Shown piece after piece: positions 24,836 to 33,990 of a stretch of DNA of 64,000 nucleotides (its first letter is position 1; every line of letters begins with the position of its first letter). The DNA is from Bacillus_BA songklensis. GTDB taxonomy: Bacteria > Bacillota > Bacilli > Bacillales > Bacillaceae_H. Both the position numbers and the translations under genes were made by a program. Under the pieces are notes generated by a model, which did not search any database, was not told the DNA's origin, and worked only from the letters and a program-made list of their open reading frames with translations. The DNA lies in assembly GCF_042649685.1 (NCBI RefSeq), contig NZ_JBHRZT010000007.1, positions 1 to 64,000 on the forward strand, given 5' to 3'.

Positions 24836-25259
24836 CTCTTTCTCTTCTAATATTTAAATATATAAGTCCAATTATTTATGTGGATTTATATAAATTCCCA
24901 ATACCACCTATTATACTACCATAATATGATAATGGCATTCTTAACTAGAATTGATTTGCTCTTTTTTTGTGCTGGAGAAATATGCTTGCTGTAAAAAGCA
25001 ATATATTTATAAAATAAATTTGAATTTTTGTCTTTTCATCGCAGGAACCCCTCACGCTCCCCATCGTTTTCATTTTCCTCCAAGGGACGGTTTAACGGCT
25101 TCCCGTGTCATTAAATAACGGCAAAAAACGGTGTTTCCTTACTTAAGGAATCCCGTTTTTTTGTAATCATCCCTCATTTACTTATTAGTAGGCTTTGTTG
25201 AATTTCCATGTTGTTTTTTGCCTTTGTTGCAGCTAAAAGAGAGGGATAGAAGTATTCTT
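24836..25259. other. Intergenic stretch with repeat fragment and hairpin
   Basis: ATTTATGTGGATTTATATA (24874-24892) equals part of the structured repeat at 30390-30408. A compound hairpin at 25125-25162 (AAAACGG/CCGTTTT enclosing TTCCTT/AAGGAA, then T-run) looks like a plus-strand terminator with no gene before it. No gene seen. Confidence 0.45.
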
Positions 25260-25985
25260 TTAAAAGAAATGAATGTTTTTCAAATCATGATTATTGCCAA
25301 TATCATCGTTTTGTACTCTCACTATTTTACTCATCTTAGCTATTTGGCATTGCTGCGATGTAACGATTGGGGTAACAGAAGGGGATATAGGGAACATTAA
25401 ATTTTTCCGATCATTATTATGAGCACGATCTCTTCTTCCTATTTGAGAATTAATATACGGACCAGAAGGGTCATCATGAATAAACTTCTTTCGCATTACA
25501 TTGTAATGGTTAAATAAAACATGTCCGAATTCGTGTGCTAATGTATAACGGCCAGCGGCCTTGTCAGTTAGTAAAACACGTCCAAACAATTTATAATCCG
25601 TGCTGTTTTTAAAAGATACCAGCTCTGTTCCACCGACCCCTATAACCTTTCTAGCCCTGCCTTCAGCCAAATAATCGCCGCTCAAATAAAGAACATATAT
25701 TCCAATTTTATTACCAGTAGCATTTCTGGCAGACTTGATTAAAGGATCGATTTGTCTATTCTTAAAAACTTTATCAGCTGGAATTGAACTAGCATTTACT
25801 ATTAGTTTGCTTTTTCTAAAATATATACCTTTTAAAACGAATTTTATACAACCTTTCCATGCACGATTAGCATTACTAATATCTTGTTTTACTCTGTCAA
25901 TATTTGTACGGGAATCAGCACCATTAACAAAAAAAGCATACACATCAACTGTATAGGTAGCCAATTCTGCTATCTCCTTTTTCAT
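25260..25985 (-). CDS. Predicted zinc metallopeptidase (HEXXH), secretion unclear
   Basis: The 241-residue protein has HEFGHVLFNH (151-160) and a later NLMFPIS that could be a Met-turn. This suggests a metzincin-like enzyme, although the third histidine is one residue earlier than in the classical HEXXHXXGXXH. There is no signal peptide. The N-terminal part (TYTVDVYAFFVNGADSRTNI) resembles the beta-alpha opening of small metzincins. Substrate unknown. The final 20 residues (IVRVQNDDIGNNHDLKN) look polar and disordered. No linked genes. Confidence 0.65.
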   Translation of the reverse strand: MKKEIAELATYTVDVYAFFVNGADSRTNIDRVKQDISNANRAWKGCIKFVLKGIYFRKSKLIVNASSIPADKVFKNRQIDPLIKSARNATGNKIGIYVLYLSGDYLAEGRARKVIGVGGTELVSFKNSTDYKLFGRVLLTDKAAGRYTLAHEFGHVLFNHYNVMRKKFIHDDPSGPYINSQIGRRDRAHNNDRKNLMFPISPSVTPIVTSQQCQIAKMSKIVRVQNDDIGNNHDLKNIHFF

Positions 25986-26169
25986 TCTTTTCGCTACTAA
26001 TACAGTTTATTAATGAACAGGACAAACTGTGTGGGTATAAGCCATCATTATATAAAAGATACATTCTCCTTTTCTTCCAAACTGTAAAAACATTGCATTT
26101 CATGCACCCCTTTCTTACAATGAGAGAGACTAAGGAATATTCTACCAATCATAAAAGGGGAAACAAAAA

Positions 26170-28200
26170 ATGAGAAAAGTGTGGAAGGTGTTGTTGTTCG
26201 CTCTCTTTCTTGTGACAGTGCTGTCAGCATGCTCCAATGAAGAGCAGGCACAGGAACGCTTCAATGAATACGCGAAACGATGGAATAAACAAGATTTTGC
26301 GGGCATGTATGAGTATTTGTCGTCAGAATCCAAAAAAGAGATTTCCAAAGAAGAGTTTGTTTCTCGGTATAAAAACATTTATAACGGTGTGGAAGCAAAA
26401 AATCTCAAAGTATCCGTGATTAAACCAAAGAAAGAACCGAAGGCAGAAGACGGAAAGCTCCCTCTTTCACTTGATTTGAATATGGATACGATTGCAGGAA
26501 ACATTGCTTTTACGAAAGAAGTAACACTCATAAACGAAAAACAAAAAGACGAAAAAAGCTGGTATATCCAATGGAACTCAGGCATGATTTTTCCGGATTT
26601 AAAAAGAGATGAAAAGATAAAGGTCCAAATCCTCAAAGGGGAACGCGGAGAAATCCTGGATCGCAACAGCAGTTTCCTTGCCCAAAACGGCACAGCTGCC
26701 CAAATCGGTATTGTACCGGGAAAACTTGGTGAACAGGCAGACACTACAAAGCAACAATTAAGTAAACTGTTGAATATTTCCGTTGAATCAATCGAGAAAA
26801 AACTCGGCGCTTCGTGGGTAAAGGATGAGCTGCTTGTATCGATGAAAACGATCAGTTTAAAGGATAAAGCAACCATCAAAGCAGCCTTGCAATATCCCGG
26901 CGTAAAAGTAGGCGAAGTTCCGGCACGCGTGTATCCATGTGAAGAAGCAGGTGCCCATTTAGTCGGGTATGTGGCACCGATTACAGGAGAATTATTGGAA
27001 AAGTATAAAGATGAAGGTTACACAGCACAATCCATGATCGGTCATGCCGGATTGGAAAATTTGTATGAATCCGAGCTAAGAGCACGCGATGGAGCTGTCA
27101 TTTCTATCTATGATAAAGATGGAAATAAAGTGAAGGAAATGGTGAAAAAAGAGGCAGTGAACGGAAAAGATGTGCAGCTGACAATTGACAGCAACACACA
27201 GATGGCCCTATATGAGCAGCTGAAAAATGAGGTGGGCACAGCGGCTGCCATTCACCCCAAAACAGGGGATGTGCTTGGATTGGTGAGCACGCCATCTTTT
27301 AACCCCAATGATTTTTCATTCGGAATCGACTCAAATACGTACCAATCATTGGTAAAAAATCCAGACCAGCCGTTATTGAATCGTTTTACAAAAACCTTTT
27401 CACCTGGATCGACCTTCAAGCTTATTACAGCCGCTTTGATTTTAGATCAACATGTCGTCACACCGCAAACCTCGATCCAAATTACTGGAAAATGGCAAAA
27501 AGACAGCAGCTGGGGCGGCTTTTACGTGAATCGCGTAGGAAGCTTGCCAAACGTGAACTTAAGGGATGCTCTTGTGACATCCGATAATATTTATTTCGCC
27601 AAAATGGCGGTTGAACTTGGGGCTGATAAATTCGAAAAAGGCGTTCAGGCATTTGGTTTCGGGGAAACTCTTCCTCTTGACTATCCATTTGCCAAATCCA
27701 AAATCTCAAATAGCGGAAAAATCGAATCGGACATCACATTGGCCGACTCGGCTTATGGACAGGGACAGATTCAAATGAGCCCTCTCCACTTGGCACTCGT
27801 TTACTCATCCATTGTGAATGATGGAAACATTATCGCTCCAAGATTAATAAAGGATGAAAACAAGGAAGCAGAGATTTGGAAAAAACAAGTGATGACACCA
27901 CAGACAGGCCAAGTTGTGCGTGACGGTTTAATCGGAGTCATCGAGGATCCGAAAGGAACGGCTCATGATGCCAAAATCCCGGGAATGCGCCTTGCCGGTA
28001 AAACAGGCACCTCTGAACTGAAACAAGCACAAGGGCAAACAGGCGAAGAAAAAGGCTGGTTTGTGGCGGTCGATGCGCACAATCCAAACCTTTTGGTAGC
28101 CATGATGATTGACCATGTGCAAGGCCGTGGCGGCAGCCATTATGTTGTGCCGAAAGTGAAACAAGTGTTTGAGCAGTATCAAAAAATTCCCCAACATTAA
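26170..28200 (+). CDS. pbpC: Penicillin-binding protein 3, class B transpeptidase
   Basis: This 676-residue lipoprotein cross-links peptidoglycan outside the membrane. Lipobox LSAC (Cys21) follows a signal helix. Next are a MecA_N/NTF2-like domain (about 25-140), the PBP dimer domain (about 150-320) and the transpeptidase domain with STFK, SDN and KTGTS. This architecture and length match B. subtilis PbpC and staphylococcal MecA, which show low beta-lactam affinity. AAAAGGGG lies 9 nt before the ATG. No BlaI box precedes it, so it should be constitutive. Confidence 0.94.
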   Translation: MRKVWKVLLFALFLVTVLSACSNEEQAQERFNEYAKRWNKQDFAGMYEYLSSESKKEISKEEFVSRYKNIYNGVEAKNLKVSVIKPKKEPKAEDGKLPLSLDLNMDTIAGNIAFTKEVTLINEKQKDEKSWYIQWNSGMIFPDLKRDEKIKVQILKGERGEILDRNSSFLAQNGTAAQIGIVPGKLGEQADTTKQQLSKLLNISVESIEKKLGASWVKDELLVSMKTISLKDKATIKAALQYPGVKVGEVPARVYPCEEAGAHLVGYVAPITGELLEKYKDEGYTAQSMIGHAGLENLYESELRARDGAVISIYDKDGNKVKEMVKKEAVNGKDVQLTIDSNTQMALYEQLKNEVGTAAAIHPKTGDVLGLVSTPSFNPNDFSFGIDSNTYQSLVKNPDQPLLNRFTKTFSPGSTFKLITAALILDQHVVTPQTSIQITGKWQKDSSWGGFYVNRVGSLPNVNLRDALVTSDNIYFAKMAVELGADKFEKGVQAFGFGETLPLDYPFAKSKISNSGKIESDITLADSAYGQGQIQMSPLHLALVYSSIVNDGNIIAPRLIKDENKEAEIWKKQVMTPQTGQVVRDGLIGVIEDPKGTAHDAKIPGMRLAGKTGTSELKQAQGQTGEEKGWFVAVDAHNPNLLVAMMIDHVQGRGGSHYVVPKVKQVFEQYQKIPQH

Positions 28201-28276
28201 TTTCATTTAATTAAATAGTCATCGCCCTAACTAAAAAGCAATATTATAAAGGGAAAAACACACTGGAGGTGAAATC

Positions 28277-28705
28277 ATGGCAGTTGTCAAAGCTACAAAT
28301 TCAGATATTAACCTCTTGGCAAGATTGCTTAGGGCAGAAGCTGAAGGAGAAGGGAAACAAGGCATGCTGATGGTTGGGAATGTAGGTATTAACCGGATCC
28401 GAGCGAATTGCAGCGATTTTAGGGGAATCCGTACCATTCCGCAAATGATTTTTCAACCACATGCATTTGAAGCCACTATAAAGGGGTATTTCTACCAAAG
28501 GGCAAGAGAAAGCGAAAGACGTTTAGCCCGTCGGGTTATTAATGGAGAGAGATACTGGCCTGCAAAATTTAGTTTATGGTATTTTAAACCACCAGGCAGT
28601 TGTCCTCCACAGTGGTATAATCAACCTCATGCAGGACGTTACAAGGCTCACTGTTTTTATCAGCCAACAGGCGAAACGTGTGAAAATGTTTATAACATAT
28701 TTTAA
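28277..28705 (+). CDS. cwlJ: Spore cortex-lytic enzyme CwlJ
   Basis: CwlJ (142 residues, the same as in B. subtilis) degrades spore cortex during germination and sits in the spore coat. The family core ARLLRAEAEGEGKQGMLMVG contains the catalytic glutamate, followed by NVGINRIRANCSDF and YWPAKFSLWYFKPPG. There is no signal peptide, as expected for a coat protein loaded from the mother cell. GGAGGTG lies 7-8 nt before the ATG. No gerQ is adjacent. A terminator follows. Confidence 0.95.
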   Translation: MAVVKATNSDINLLARLLRAEAEGEGKQGMLMVGNVGINRIRANCSDFRGIRTIPQMIFQPHAFEATIKGYFYQRARESERRLARRVINGERYWPAKFSLWYFKPPGSCPPQWYNQPHAGRYKAHCFYQPTGETCENVYNIF

Positions 28706-28755
28706 AGCATGGATCAAGATAAAACAGGACGAATTCTTTTAGGGTGCTAAATAAA

Positions 28756-28797
28756 GGATAGGTTTAAGCAGATAACTTCTGCTTAAATCTATCCTCT
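28756..28797 (+). terminator. Rho-independent terminator of cwlJ
   Basis: GGATAGGTTTAAGCAG/CTGCTTAAATCTATCC, 7-nt loop, T-rich tail. Confidence 0.8.
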
Positions 28798-28901
28798 TTT
28801 ATCTTATATGAGTACCCTTTTATAATGATGATTGGTAATTAAGATTCCAAATCGATTTCCTTATAACTTCAATAAAGTACCTTTACAGCGCGTCTCCTTC
28901 C

Positions 28902-29522
28902 CTACTTTTTCAATCTCTTAATTATTTTCGAGAGCTTGCAAATCCCCTCTTCCAACTCTTCCTCTTTTGCATACCAATAGGAAAGTCTGATGAATTGGTT
29001 TGAAAATGGATCGTATACACTTCCCGGGTTAATGAGGATCCCTTCCTGCTTGGCAGTTTCAAACAGTTTTTGCATCGAAATAGACGGAATGATTCGTACC
29101 CAAATGTAAAAGCCTCCTGAAGGAATCGTCCACTCGGCGATTTCCGAAAAGTTTGCATCAAGTGCCTGGATAGCCGCTTTTCTTCTAGATCTCAACTCTT
29201 TTCTTATCCATTCAAGGTACGAACCATAACGGCCGCTTTCCAGCCATTGTGTCGCTGCCATTTGAGAAAGCGACCATGAGTTATTAATAACTCTTGTCCC
29301 CTTCCCCGACCTTCCTTCAATCAATCCGTCAGCTATTAATTCTTCCAAGGCTGAAATGACAGTACTTCGGTTCACCTGGAACATTTCAGCAAGCTGTCGC
29401 TGTGTTGGGATTTTCATCCCGACCGTCCACTCGCCGTTTTCAATTTTTGATTGAATGTATTGTTTAATCTGTATGTATAAAAGTTTTTCGGCCGTACGAT
29501 CTGGTCTCCACTCCGTGTACAT
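28902..29522 (-). pseudogene. MocR-type regulator with internal deletion
   Basis: The frame (206 codons) joins the GntR winged helix of a MocR regulator (about 1-82, TQRQLAEMFQVNRSTVISAL) directly to the C-terminal end of its aminotransferase domain (WTIPSGGFYIWVRI, INPGSVYDPFSNQFIRLSYW). Normal MocR proteins are about 470 residues. Some 260 residues, including the PLP lysine, are gone, yet the frame stays open. It is divergent from the LysE exporter, the usual MocR target. It may still bind DNA but should not respond to an amino-acid ligand. Confidence 0.85.
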
Positions 29523-29569
29523 ATCATCCTCCTAGAACATGTCCTTTTCATCGTTTTTATTATAAAACT

Positions 29570-29603
29570 TGGTTGGGTTAAAAACAAACCAATTGGTTGA
29601 GGA
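29570..29603. promoter_or_regulatory. Candidate MocR operator between divergent genes
   Basis: ACTTGGTTGGGTT is followed by AAACCAATTGGTT, containing the 12-bp palindrome AACCAATTGGTT. It lies between the MocR remnant and lysE-type gene, where MocR regulators bind. Confidence 0.4.
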
Positions 29604-29662
29604 CATTTCATCTTAAATTTAATACAATTTCGATGAAGTCATTTGATTCGGGAGTGAAAAAT

Positions 29663-30277
29663 ATGATAGCTGCTATTACCCATGGATTTCTCTTAGCGTT
29701 AGGCCTTATTTTACCTCTTGGTGTCCAAAACGTTTTCGTGTTCAACCAAGGCGCCCTCCAAAAACATTATTACAAAGCCTTGCCCGTTGTCATAACGGCT
29801 TCCTTGTGTGACACAGCTTTGATTTTGCTTGCGATTACGGGTGTATCCGTCATTGTGCTGCAATTTGCCTGGCTGAAAACGATGCTGCTCATTTTCGGGA
29901 TTGCCTTTTTACTGTATATGGGATGGGTATCATGGAAAAGTATCCCAAGCCCTGTCAAACACGATGACTTTTCCCCGCTCTCTGCAAAAAAACAAGTCAT
30001 GTTCGCCATGTCTGTCTCCTTACTGAACCCACATGCCATTTTGGATACGGTAGGAGTGATCGGAACAAGCTCTCTTCAGTACAGCGGGGTGGAAAAAGTC
30101 ATCTTTACTATCGCATGCATTACGGTTTCATGGTGTTGGTTCGCAAGCCTGGCCTTTGCTGGAAAAATGACAAGCCGGCTTGACCAGTCGGGGAAAACTT
30201 TATATATTCTCAATAAAGTATCCGCCTTGTTCATGTGGGGAATGGCGGTTTATATGGCCTTTTCATTGGTGAATTAA
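29663..30277 (+). CDS. LysE/ArgO family amino-acid exporter
   Basis: The 204-residue membrane protein has six hydrophobic helices and the family opening HGFLLALGLILPLGVQNVFV. LNPHAILDTVGVIGT in the fourth region is also typical of LysE/ArgO/RhtB exporters. It should pump out basic or related amino acids. ATG 29663 is chosen because GGGAGTG lies 6 nt before it, whereas the upstream ATG codons lack a site. The divergent, deleted MocR gene is the probable former regulator. Confidence 0.9.
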   Translation: MIAAITHGFLLALGLILPLGVQNVFVFNQGALQKHYYKALPVVITASLCDTALILLAITGVSVIVLQFAWLKTMLLIFGIAFLLYMGWVSWKSIPSPVKHDDFSPLSAKKQVMFAMSVSLLNPHAILDTVGVIGTSSLQYSGVEKVIFTIACITVSWCWFASLAFAGKMTSRLDQSGKTLYILNKVSALFMWGMAVYMAFSLVN

Positions 30278-30300
30278 TAATAGACTCAAAGGGTTCTCGT

Positions 30301-30402
30301 ATAAGGCTTCGGCAAGGGCCCGTAAGGGAAATGGGCGAAGCCTTATGCGTAAATCATGTAGCATGGACCGCTTTTGTCCATGCCACATGATTTATGTGGA
30401 TT
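30301..30402 (-). repeat. Two-hairpin structured repeat, copy C
   Basis: On the minus strand: AATCCACATAAATCAT, hairpin 1 (GTGGCATGGAC/GTCCATGCTAC), ATGATTTACGCATAAG, then hairpin 2 (ATAAGGCTTCG/CGAAGCCTTAT). It begins 17 nt after the rhbF stop. Conserved strings match copies at 42560 and 51825, while both stems differ by paired changes. Confidence 0.75.
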
Positions 30403-30418
30403 TATATATCTACCGCTC

Positions 30419-32224
30419 TCACATTGTCGTTTGAGCTATTACCGTATGAAGGGCGTTCATGACTTTTCCATGCTCGCTCGCATGCGGACGGTCATCTCCG
30501 TCTTCATAGCCATAATCGAACATGCGATTTCGATTGAGCGCCAGCTTCGTGAATGTCGGGCGCAACAAATCAAACAGCTCGAATCGCTCTTGTAATTGCG
30601 GAAACCTTTCTTGATATGAAAGGATTTCCTCACGGACAATCCTCCAAAAACGATGTTCAGAAAATTGTTCGTTTTCTTGTAAAATGTTGCTTACATAACG
30701 GAAATGACAAATAAACAATCCGGTAAAAATAAACTGTGTCAACCCTTCAGGCGGCTCGCTGCGCAATACTTCTTTCAATTTAGGAGACAATATCTCCAGC
30801 TCCGGAAGCGACTGGTCGCTAATATTCACATCATCCACAAAATCCTTCATGATGATCCGTGCCGGTGTGTAACCTTTTAACACGAGCACCGTATTTTGGC
30901 CATGCGGTGAAAAAACCGTACCGTACTGATATAAGTAATGAAGCAATGGAGGTAAAACTGCTTTTGCAAGCTCCTTGACCCACTGCTCAACGGTAAGTCC
31001 TGACTTTTCAATTAACTTCGAGACGAATGGTGTTCCTTCATGATCGACATGAAGCAATGCCGCAAGTGTAATGGCATGTTCGCCGTCTCGCAGCTCCTTA
31101 TAGACACTCTCCCTCCAAACCACACCGAGCATTTCAAGATATTGATAAGGAGCACCTTGCAATTTCGCAAATATACGATGGTCGACATTCATCGTCGCTA
31201 CTTCTCCCAGCAAACCAAGACGGCATTCTTCTTTTAAAAATGAATCGTTTTCAAGTATATTTTTCATAAACTTTGTTACTTCAGGGGCAATCACCGTTCT
31301 CTCACCCGGCAGGCCCCGGTACACAAGTGTATTCAAAATGCTCATCGGCAGCTTAACATGATATTTGTCCTTATTCGTCATATTCACAAATGTGCGAATG
31401 GACTGTTGCGGAAGATACTCGTCTTCCCCTTCTCCCAATGGAATCAGCTCGTTGTTAGCAATTTCAGCAGCGAACATGGATACAACCACATTGTCCCATT
31501 GCCATGCATGGATCGGCATAAAGTAATAATCCTTTACTTGCACTCCCCTGTCCTCCAGCTTTTTCACAAAACGCTGGCGTGTTTTTCCATCAAGCTCTTG
31601 CTCTATCACACGTTCATAAGCCAACCCCTCTACTGAATGAAATGTCCCAATATTTTTATGGATGGCAACCCACGACAACTGCACTTTTTTCTTTTGCTCG
31701 GGCGCATATTGAATATAGTCATCATATCCAAAGCCAATCCGGCCTTTGTTATAAGTAATCCACGGATGTCCTGTCATTTCGCCCTCCAACTCCGCATAAT
31801 CCAATTCAATCAACTCATCGGACGTTGTTGTTTTTGCTTTTAAGTGAGTATCTGCCACTAATGTGTGCAAATACTCTTTTACTAAATGTCCTGCCGTGGA
31901 ACTCGTCATGGTTCCCTCTTCCTGTATGCCTAACAAAAGAGCAAGAGACAGCGGTATATCGTTTGTCCCGTCTCTTATTATTTGAACGCTTTCGGGCAAA
32001 ACATAAACGCTGTCAAATAAGCGGGGCTTTGCTTGAAAGCAGTACACCGTCCCTTTTTTATCCGTCCATTCATACAATCGAATGCCCTCTGTTTCACTCA
32101 GCAGCTTTGGCATGATAATTTCTTCATACATGAACTCTTGAATCATTTTCGCCAACAGCTGTTGATCCGCTTCTTTCCAAGCTTTGTCTGTCAACGCATG
32201 TAAAGGTGCATCACAAATTTTCAC
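30419..32224 (-). CDS. rhbF: NIS siderophore synthetase, IucA/IucC family
   Basis: The 601-residue enzyme condenses a citrate carboxylate with an amine using ATP in the cytoplasm. It is the second synthetase of the operon, corresponding to RhbF. The family motif STAGHLVKEYLHTLV region (ATP site) and HPWITYNKGRIGFG are visible, as are HPIHAWQW-like PIHAWQWDNV and FSPHGQNTVLVL. GTG 32224 is preferred (MKICDAPLHAL) because GGGAG lies 9 nt before it; TTG 32233 would touch the site. It is separated from rhbE by an IS-like relic, yet stays codirectional. Confidence 0.9.
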   Translation of the reverse strand: MKICDAPLHALTDKAWKEADQQLLAKMIQEFMYEEIIMPKLLSETEGIRLYEWTDKKGTVYCFQAKPRLFDSVYVLPESVQIIRDGTNDIPLSLALLLGIQEEGTMTSSTAGHLVKEYLHTLVADTHLKAKTTTSDELIELDYAELEGEMTGHPWITYNKGRIGFGYDDYIQYAPEQKKKVQLSWVAIHKNIGTFHSVEGLAYERVIEQELDGKTRQRFVKKLEDRGVQVKDYYFMPIHAWQWDNVVVSMFAAEIANNELIPLGEGEDEYLPQQSIRTFVNMTNKDKYHVKLPMSILNTLVYRGLPGERTVIAPEVTKFMKNILENDSFLKEECRLGLLGEVATMNVDHRIFAKLQGAPYQYLEMLGVVWRESVYKELRDGEHAITLAALLHVDHEGTPFVSKLIEKSGLTVEQWVKELAKAVLPPLLHYLYQYGTVFSPHGQNTVLVLKGYTPARIIMKDFVDDVNISDQSLPELEILSPKLKEVLRSEPPEGLTQFIFTGLFICHFRYVSNILQENEQFSEHRFWRIVREEILSYQERFPQLQERFELFDLLRPTFTKLALNRNRMFDYGYEDGDDRPHASEHGKVMNALHTVIAQTTM

Positions 32225-32253
32225 GATGTCCAACTCCCTTTTTTATCATTTTA

Positions 32254-32635
32254 GGCGAGAAGACTCCCACTTCAAATTTTGTGCAGGGCAACGCCCAAAA
32301 ATAAGTGGGAGATGAATCGCCTTTTTGCGTAGCGAAACACTCGTTCGCGTGGTATAATTTTCCTGTACAAGTTGTTCTTTGAAAACTGAAGATAGAGGGC
32401 TCTAGCAGGAAAACGTCTGCTAGGTAAAATCTTCAACGTTCTTTCGTCCCACACGTACCGAAGTTGCGAAAACCAAGCTCAAGTCGGGTGTGTGGCGAGT
32501 CAACGTACAGGATATTTAAGTAATAACCGTCGGGACGACGGGGCTAGCCTGCTAAAAAACTGGTGGATACACGGGTGTTCGCAGGAATCCTCCACTTCAA
32601 ACTTTCGTTAGAAAATTAAGTGGTAGGTAGTTCAA
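32254..32635 (+). mobile_element. IS200/IS605-type relic with omegaRNA-like sequence
   Basis: The left end is a nested hairpin (GGCGA/TCGCC, CCCACTT/AAGTGGG, GGGC-AAC-GCCC; 32254-32321). The right end is CCACTT/AAGTGG (32592-32623) followed by TAGGTAGTTCAA, the usual right terminus of Bacillus IS605 relatives. Between are CTAGCAG/CTGCTAG and CCGTC-GGGAC-GACGG hairpins, ending in GGTGTTCGCAGGAATCCTCC, resembling the non-coding 3' RNA of tnpB elements. No transposase or TnpB frame remains. The family assignment comes from recalled sequence style. Confidence 0.55.
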
Positions 32636-32697
32636 TTGTAAAGTAACAGCAAACAACTATGTACAAACCCTTTATTGCCCTTCACCATTTCTTTCCC

Positions 32698-33990
32698 CTA
32701 TAGTCCAAACTGCTGGAATACGTTTTTTTCATATGTTCTATATACTTCTTTCCTGGCTATCCGGTTAATAATTGTCGCGTTTCGAAATGCGCCGAGTCCT
32801 AAATCAGGCGCCCCGACACCATGCGTGTGAAGCTCGCCGTTTTGAATGAATAAATGATTTTGGCCTTCCGTGTTTAACTTCATTTTATAGTCTTCTTGAA
32901 AGACAAGCTGCCCATCCTCATTCCACTCAAGCAGATGCTTCACTCCTTTTAAACAATCCGGGATATAAGGATGATAGCCTGTTGCAAGAATGATTACATC
33001 ACTTTCCAGTTGCTTATTCTCTTCTTGTTCGTGCTGGTACAGTGATAAATAAAATCGTCCGTTCCATTCTTCAATGGACACCAGTTCAGTCAATGCCTGC
33101 AGATGAACGTTCGGCTCTTTGTTCCCGACCGTTCGCTCATACAATAAATCATAAATGGAGGCAATCGTATTAAAGCTAATCCCCTTATACAGCAGAGACT
33201 GATTGTTCAAGACGTTTTTTTTCTTTTCTTTCGGCAGTCTATAGAAGTAACGTGTATAATCAGGCGAGAAATGCTCCAGCCCGAGTTTTGAATATTCCAT
33301 CGGATAAAACCCTTTGGACCTTGTGAACCACGACAGCTTATAATCATGATCCGGCTGTCTTGACAGAAGGTCATGGAAAATTTCCGCTGCACTCTGCCCC
33401 GAACCGATGACCGTAACCGAGTTCGCTTTCAAAACATTTTCCCGCTTGTTTTTATACTGTGAAGAGTGAAAGACCCGATCACCCAATGCAGGATGAAATT
33501 TCTCCGGAATATAAGGCTTCGTTCCTACTCCGATGACTACATGTTGGGCGTGATACGTTTTTTGTTCCTCTTCTCCATGAGAAAAAACAGTCACGCGATA
33601 ATGTCCTTCCTCTGTTTGTTGGATGTTTTCCACTTCGCACCCAAACTGAAGCTGGGGAAGTTGATCCGCTACCCATTGACAATAATGATTGTATTCTGTA
33701 CGCGGAATATGAAATTTTTCAAAAAAGTAAAAACGGTAAAGCCGCTTTTGCTCATGCAAATAATTCAAAAAGCTGAAAGGGCTCGTCGGATCGACCATTG
33801 TGACGGCATCTGCCATAAAAGGCACTTGCAGCGTCGTTCCCTCCAACAGCATCCCCGGATGCCATTCAAAGCGTGCTTTTTTATCAAAAAACAATGAACG
33901 GCATTCCGTTTTTTTTAGTAATGCCGCTAATCCAAGATTAAACGGACCGATTCCCACTCCAATGACGTCTAAAATTTGTTTGTTTGCCAA
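32698..33990 (-). CDS. rhbE: N-hydroxylating monooxygenase (IucD/RhbE type)
   Basis: This flavin monooxygenase (about 430 residues) N-hydroxylates the diamine, here probably 1,3-diaminopropane. The FAD motif GVGIGPFNLGLAALL is at the N-terminus, the NADPH motif VIGSGQSAAEIFHDLL in the middle and ATGYHPYIP near the end, all standard for the lysine/ornithine hydroxylase family. TTG 33990 (MANKQILDVIG) has GAAGGTGG 6-7 nt before it; GTG 33999 is the alternative. It overlaps rhbD by 22 nt, so the two are coupled. Confidence 0.92.
   Translation of the reverse strand: MANKQILDVIGVGIGPFNLGLAALLKKTECRSLFFDKKARFEWHPGMLLEGTTLQVPFMADAVTMVDPTSPFSFLNYLHEQKRLYRFYFFEKFHIPRTEYNHYCQWVADQLPQLQFGCEVENIQQTEEGHYRVTVFSHGEEEQKTYHAQHVVIGVGTKPYIPEKFHPALGDRVFHSSQYKNKRENVLKANSVTVIGSGQSAAEIFHDLLSRQPDHDYKLSWFTRSKGFYPMEYSKLGLEHFSPDYTRYFYRLPKEKKKNVLNNQSLLYKGISFNTIASIYDLLYERTVGNKEPNVHLQALTELVSIEEWNGRFYLSLYQHEQEENKQLESDVIILATGYHPYIPDCLKGVKHLLEWNEDGQLVFQEDYKMKLNTEGQNHLFIQNGELHTHGVGAPDLGLGAFRNATIINRIARKEVYRTYEKNVFQQFGL

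Noticed and set aside
32370..32400. rRNA spacer-like string (GTTCTTTGAAAACTGAA)
   Set aside because: Short similarity only; no rRNA or tRNA sequence on either side.
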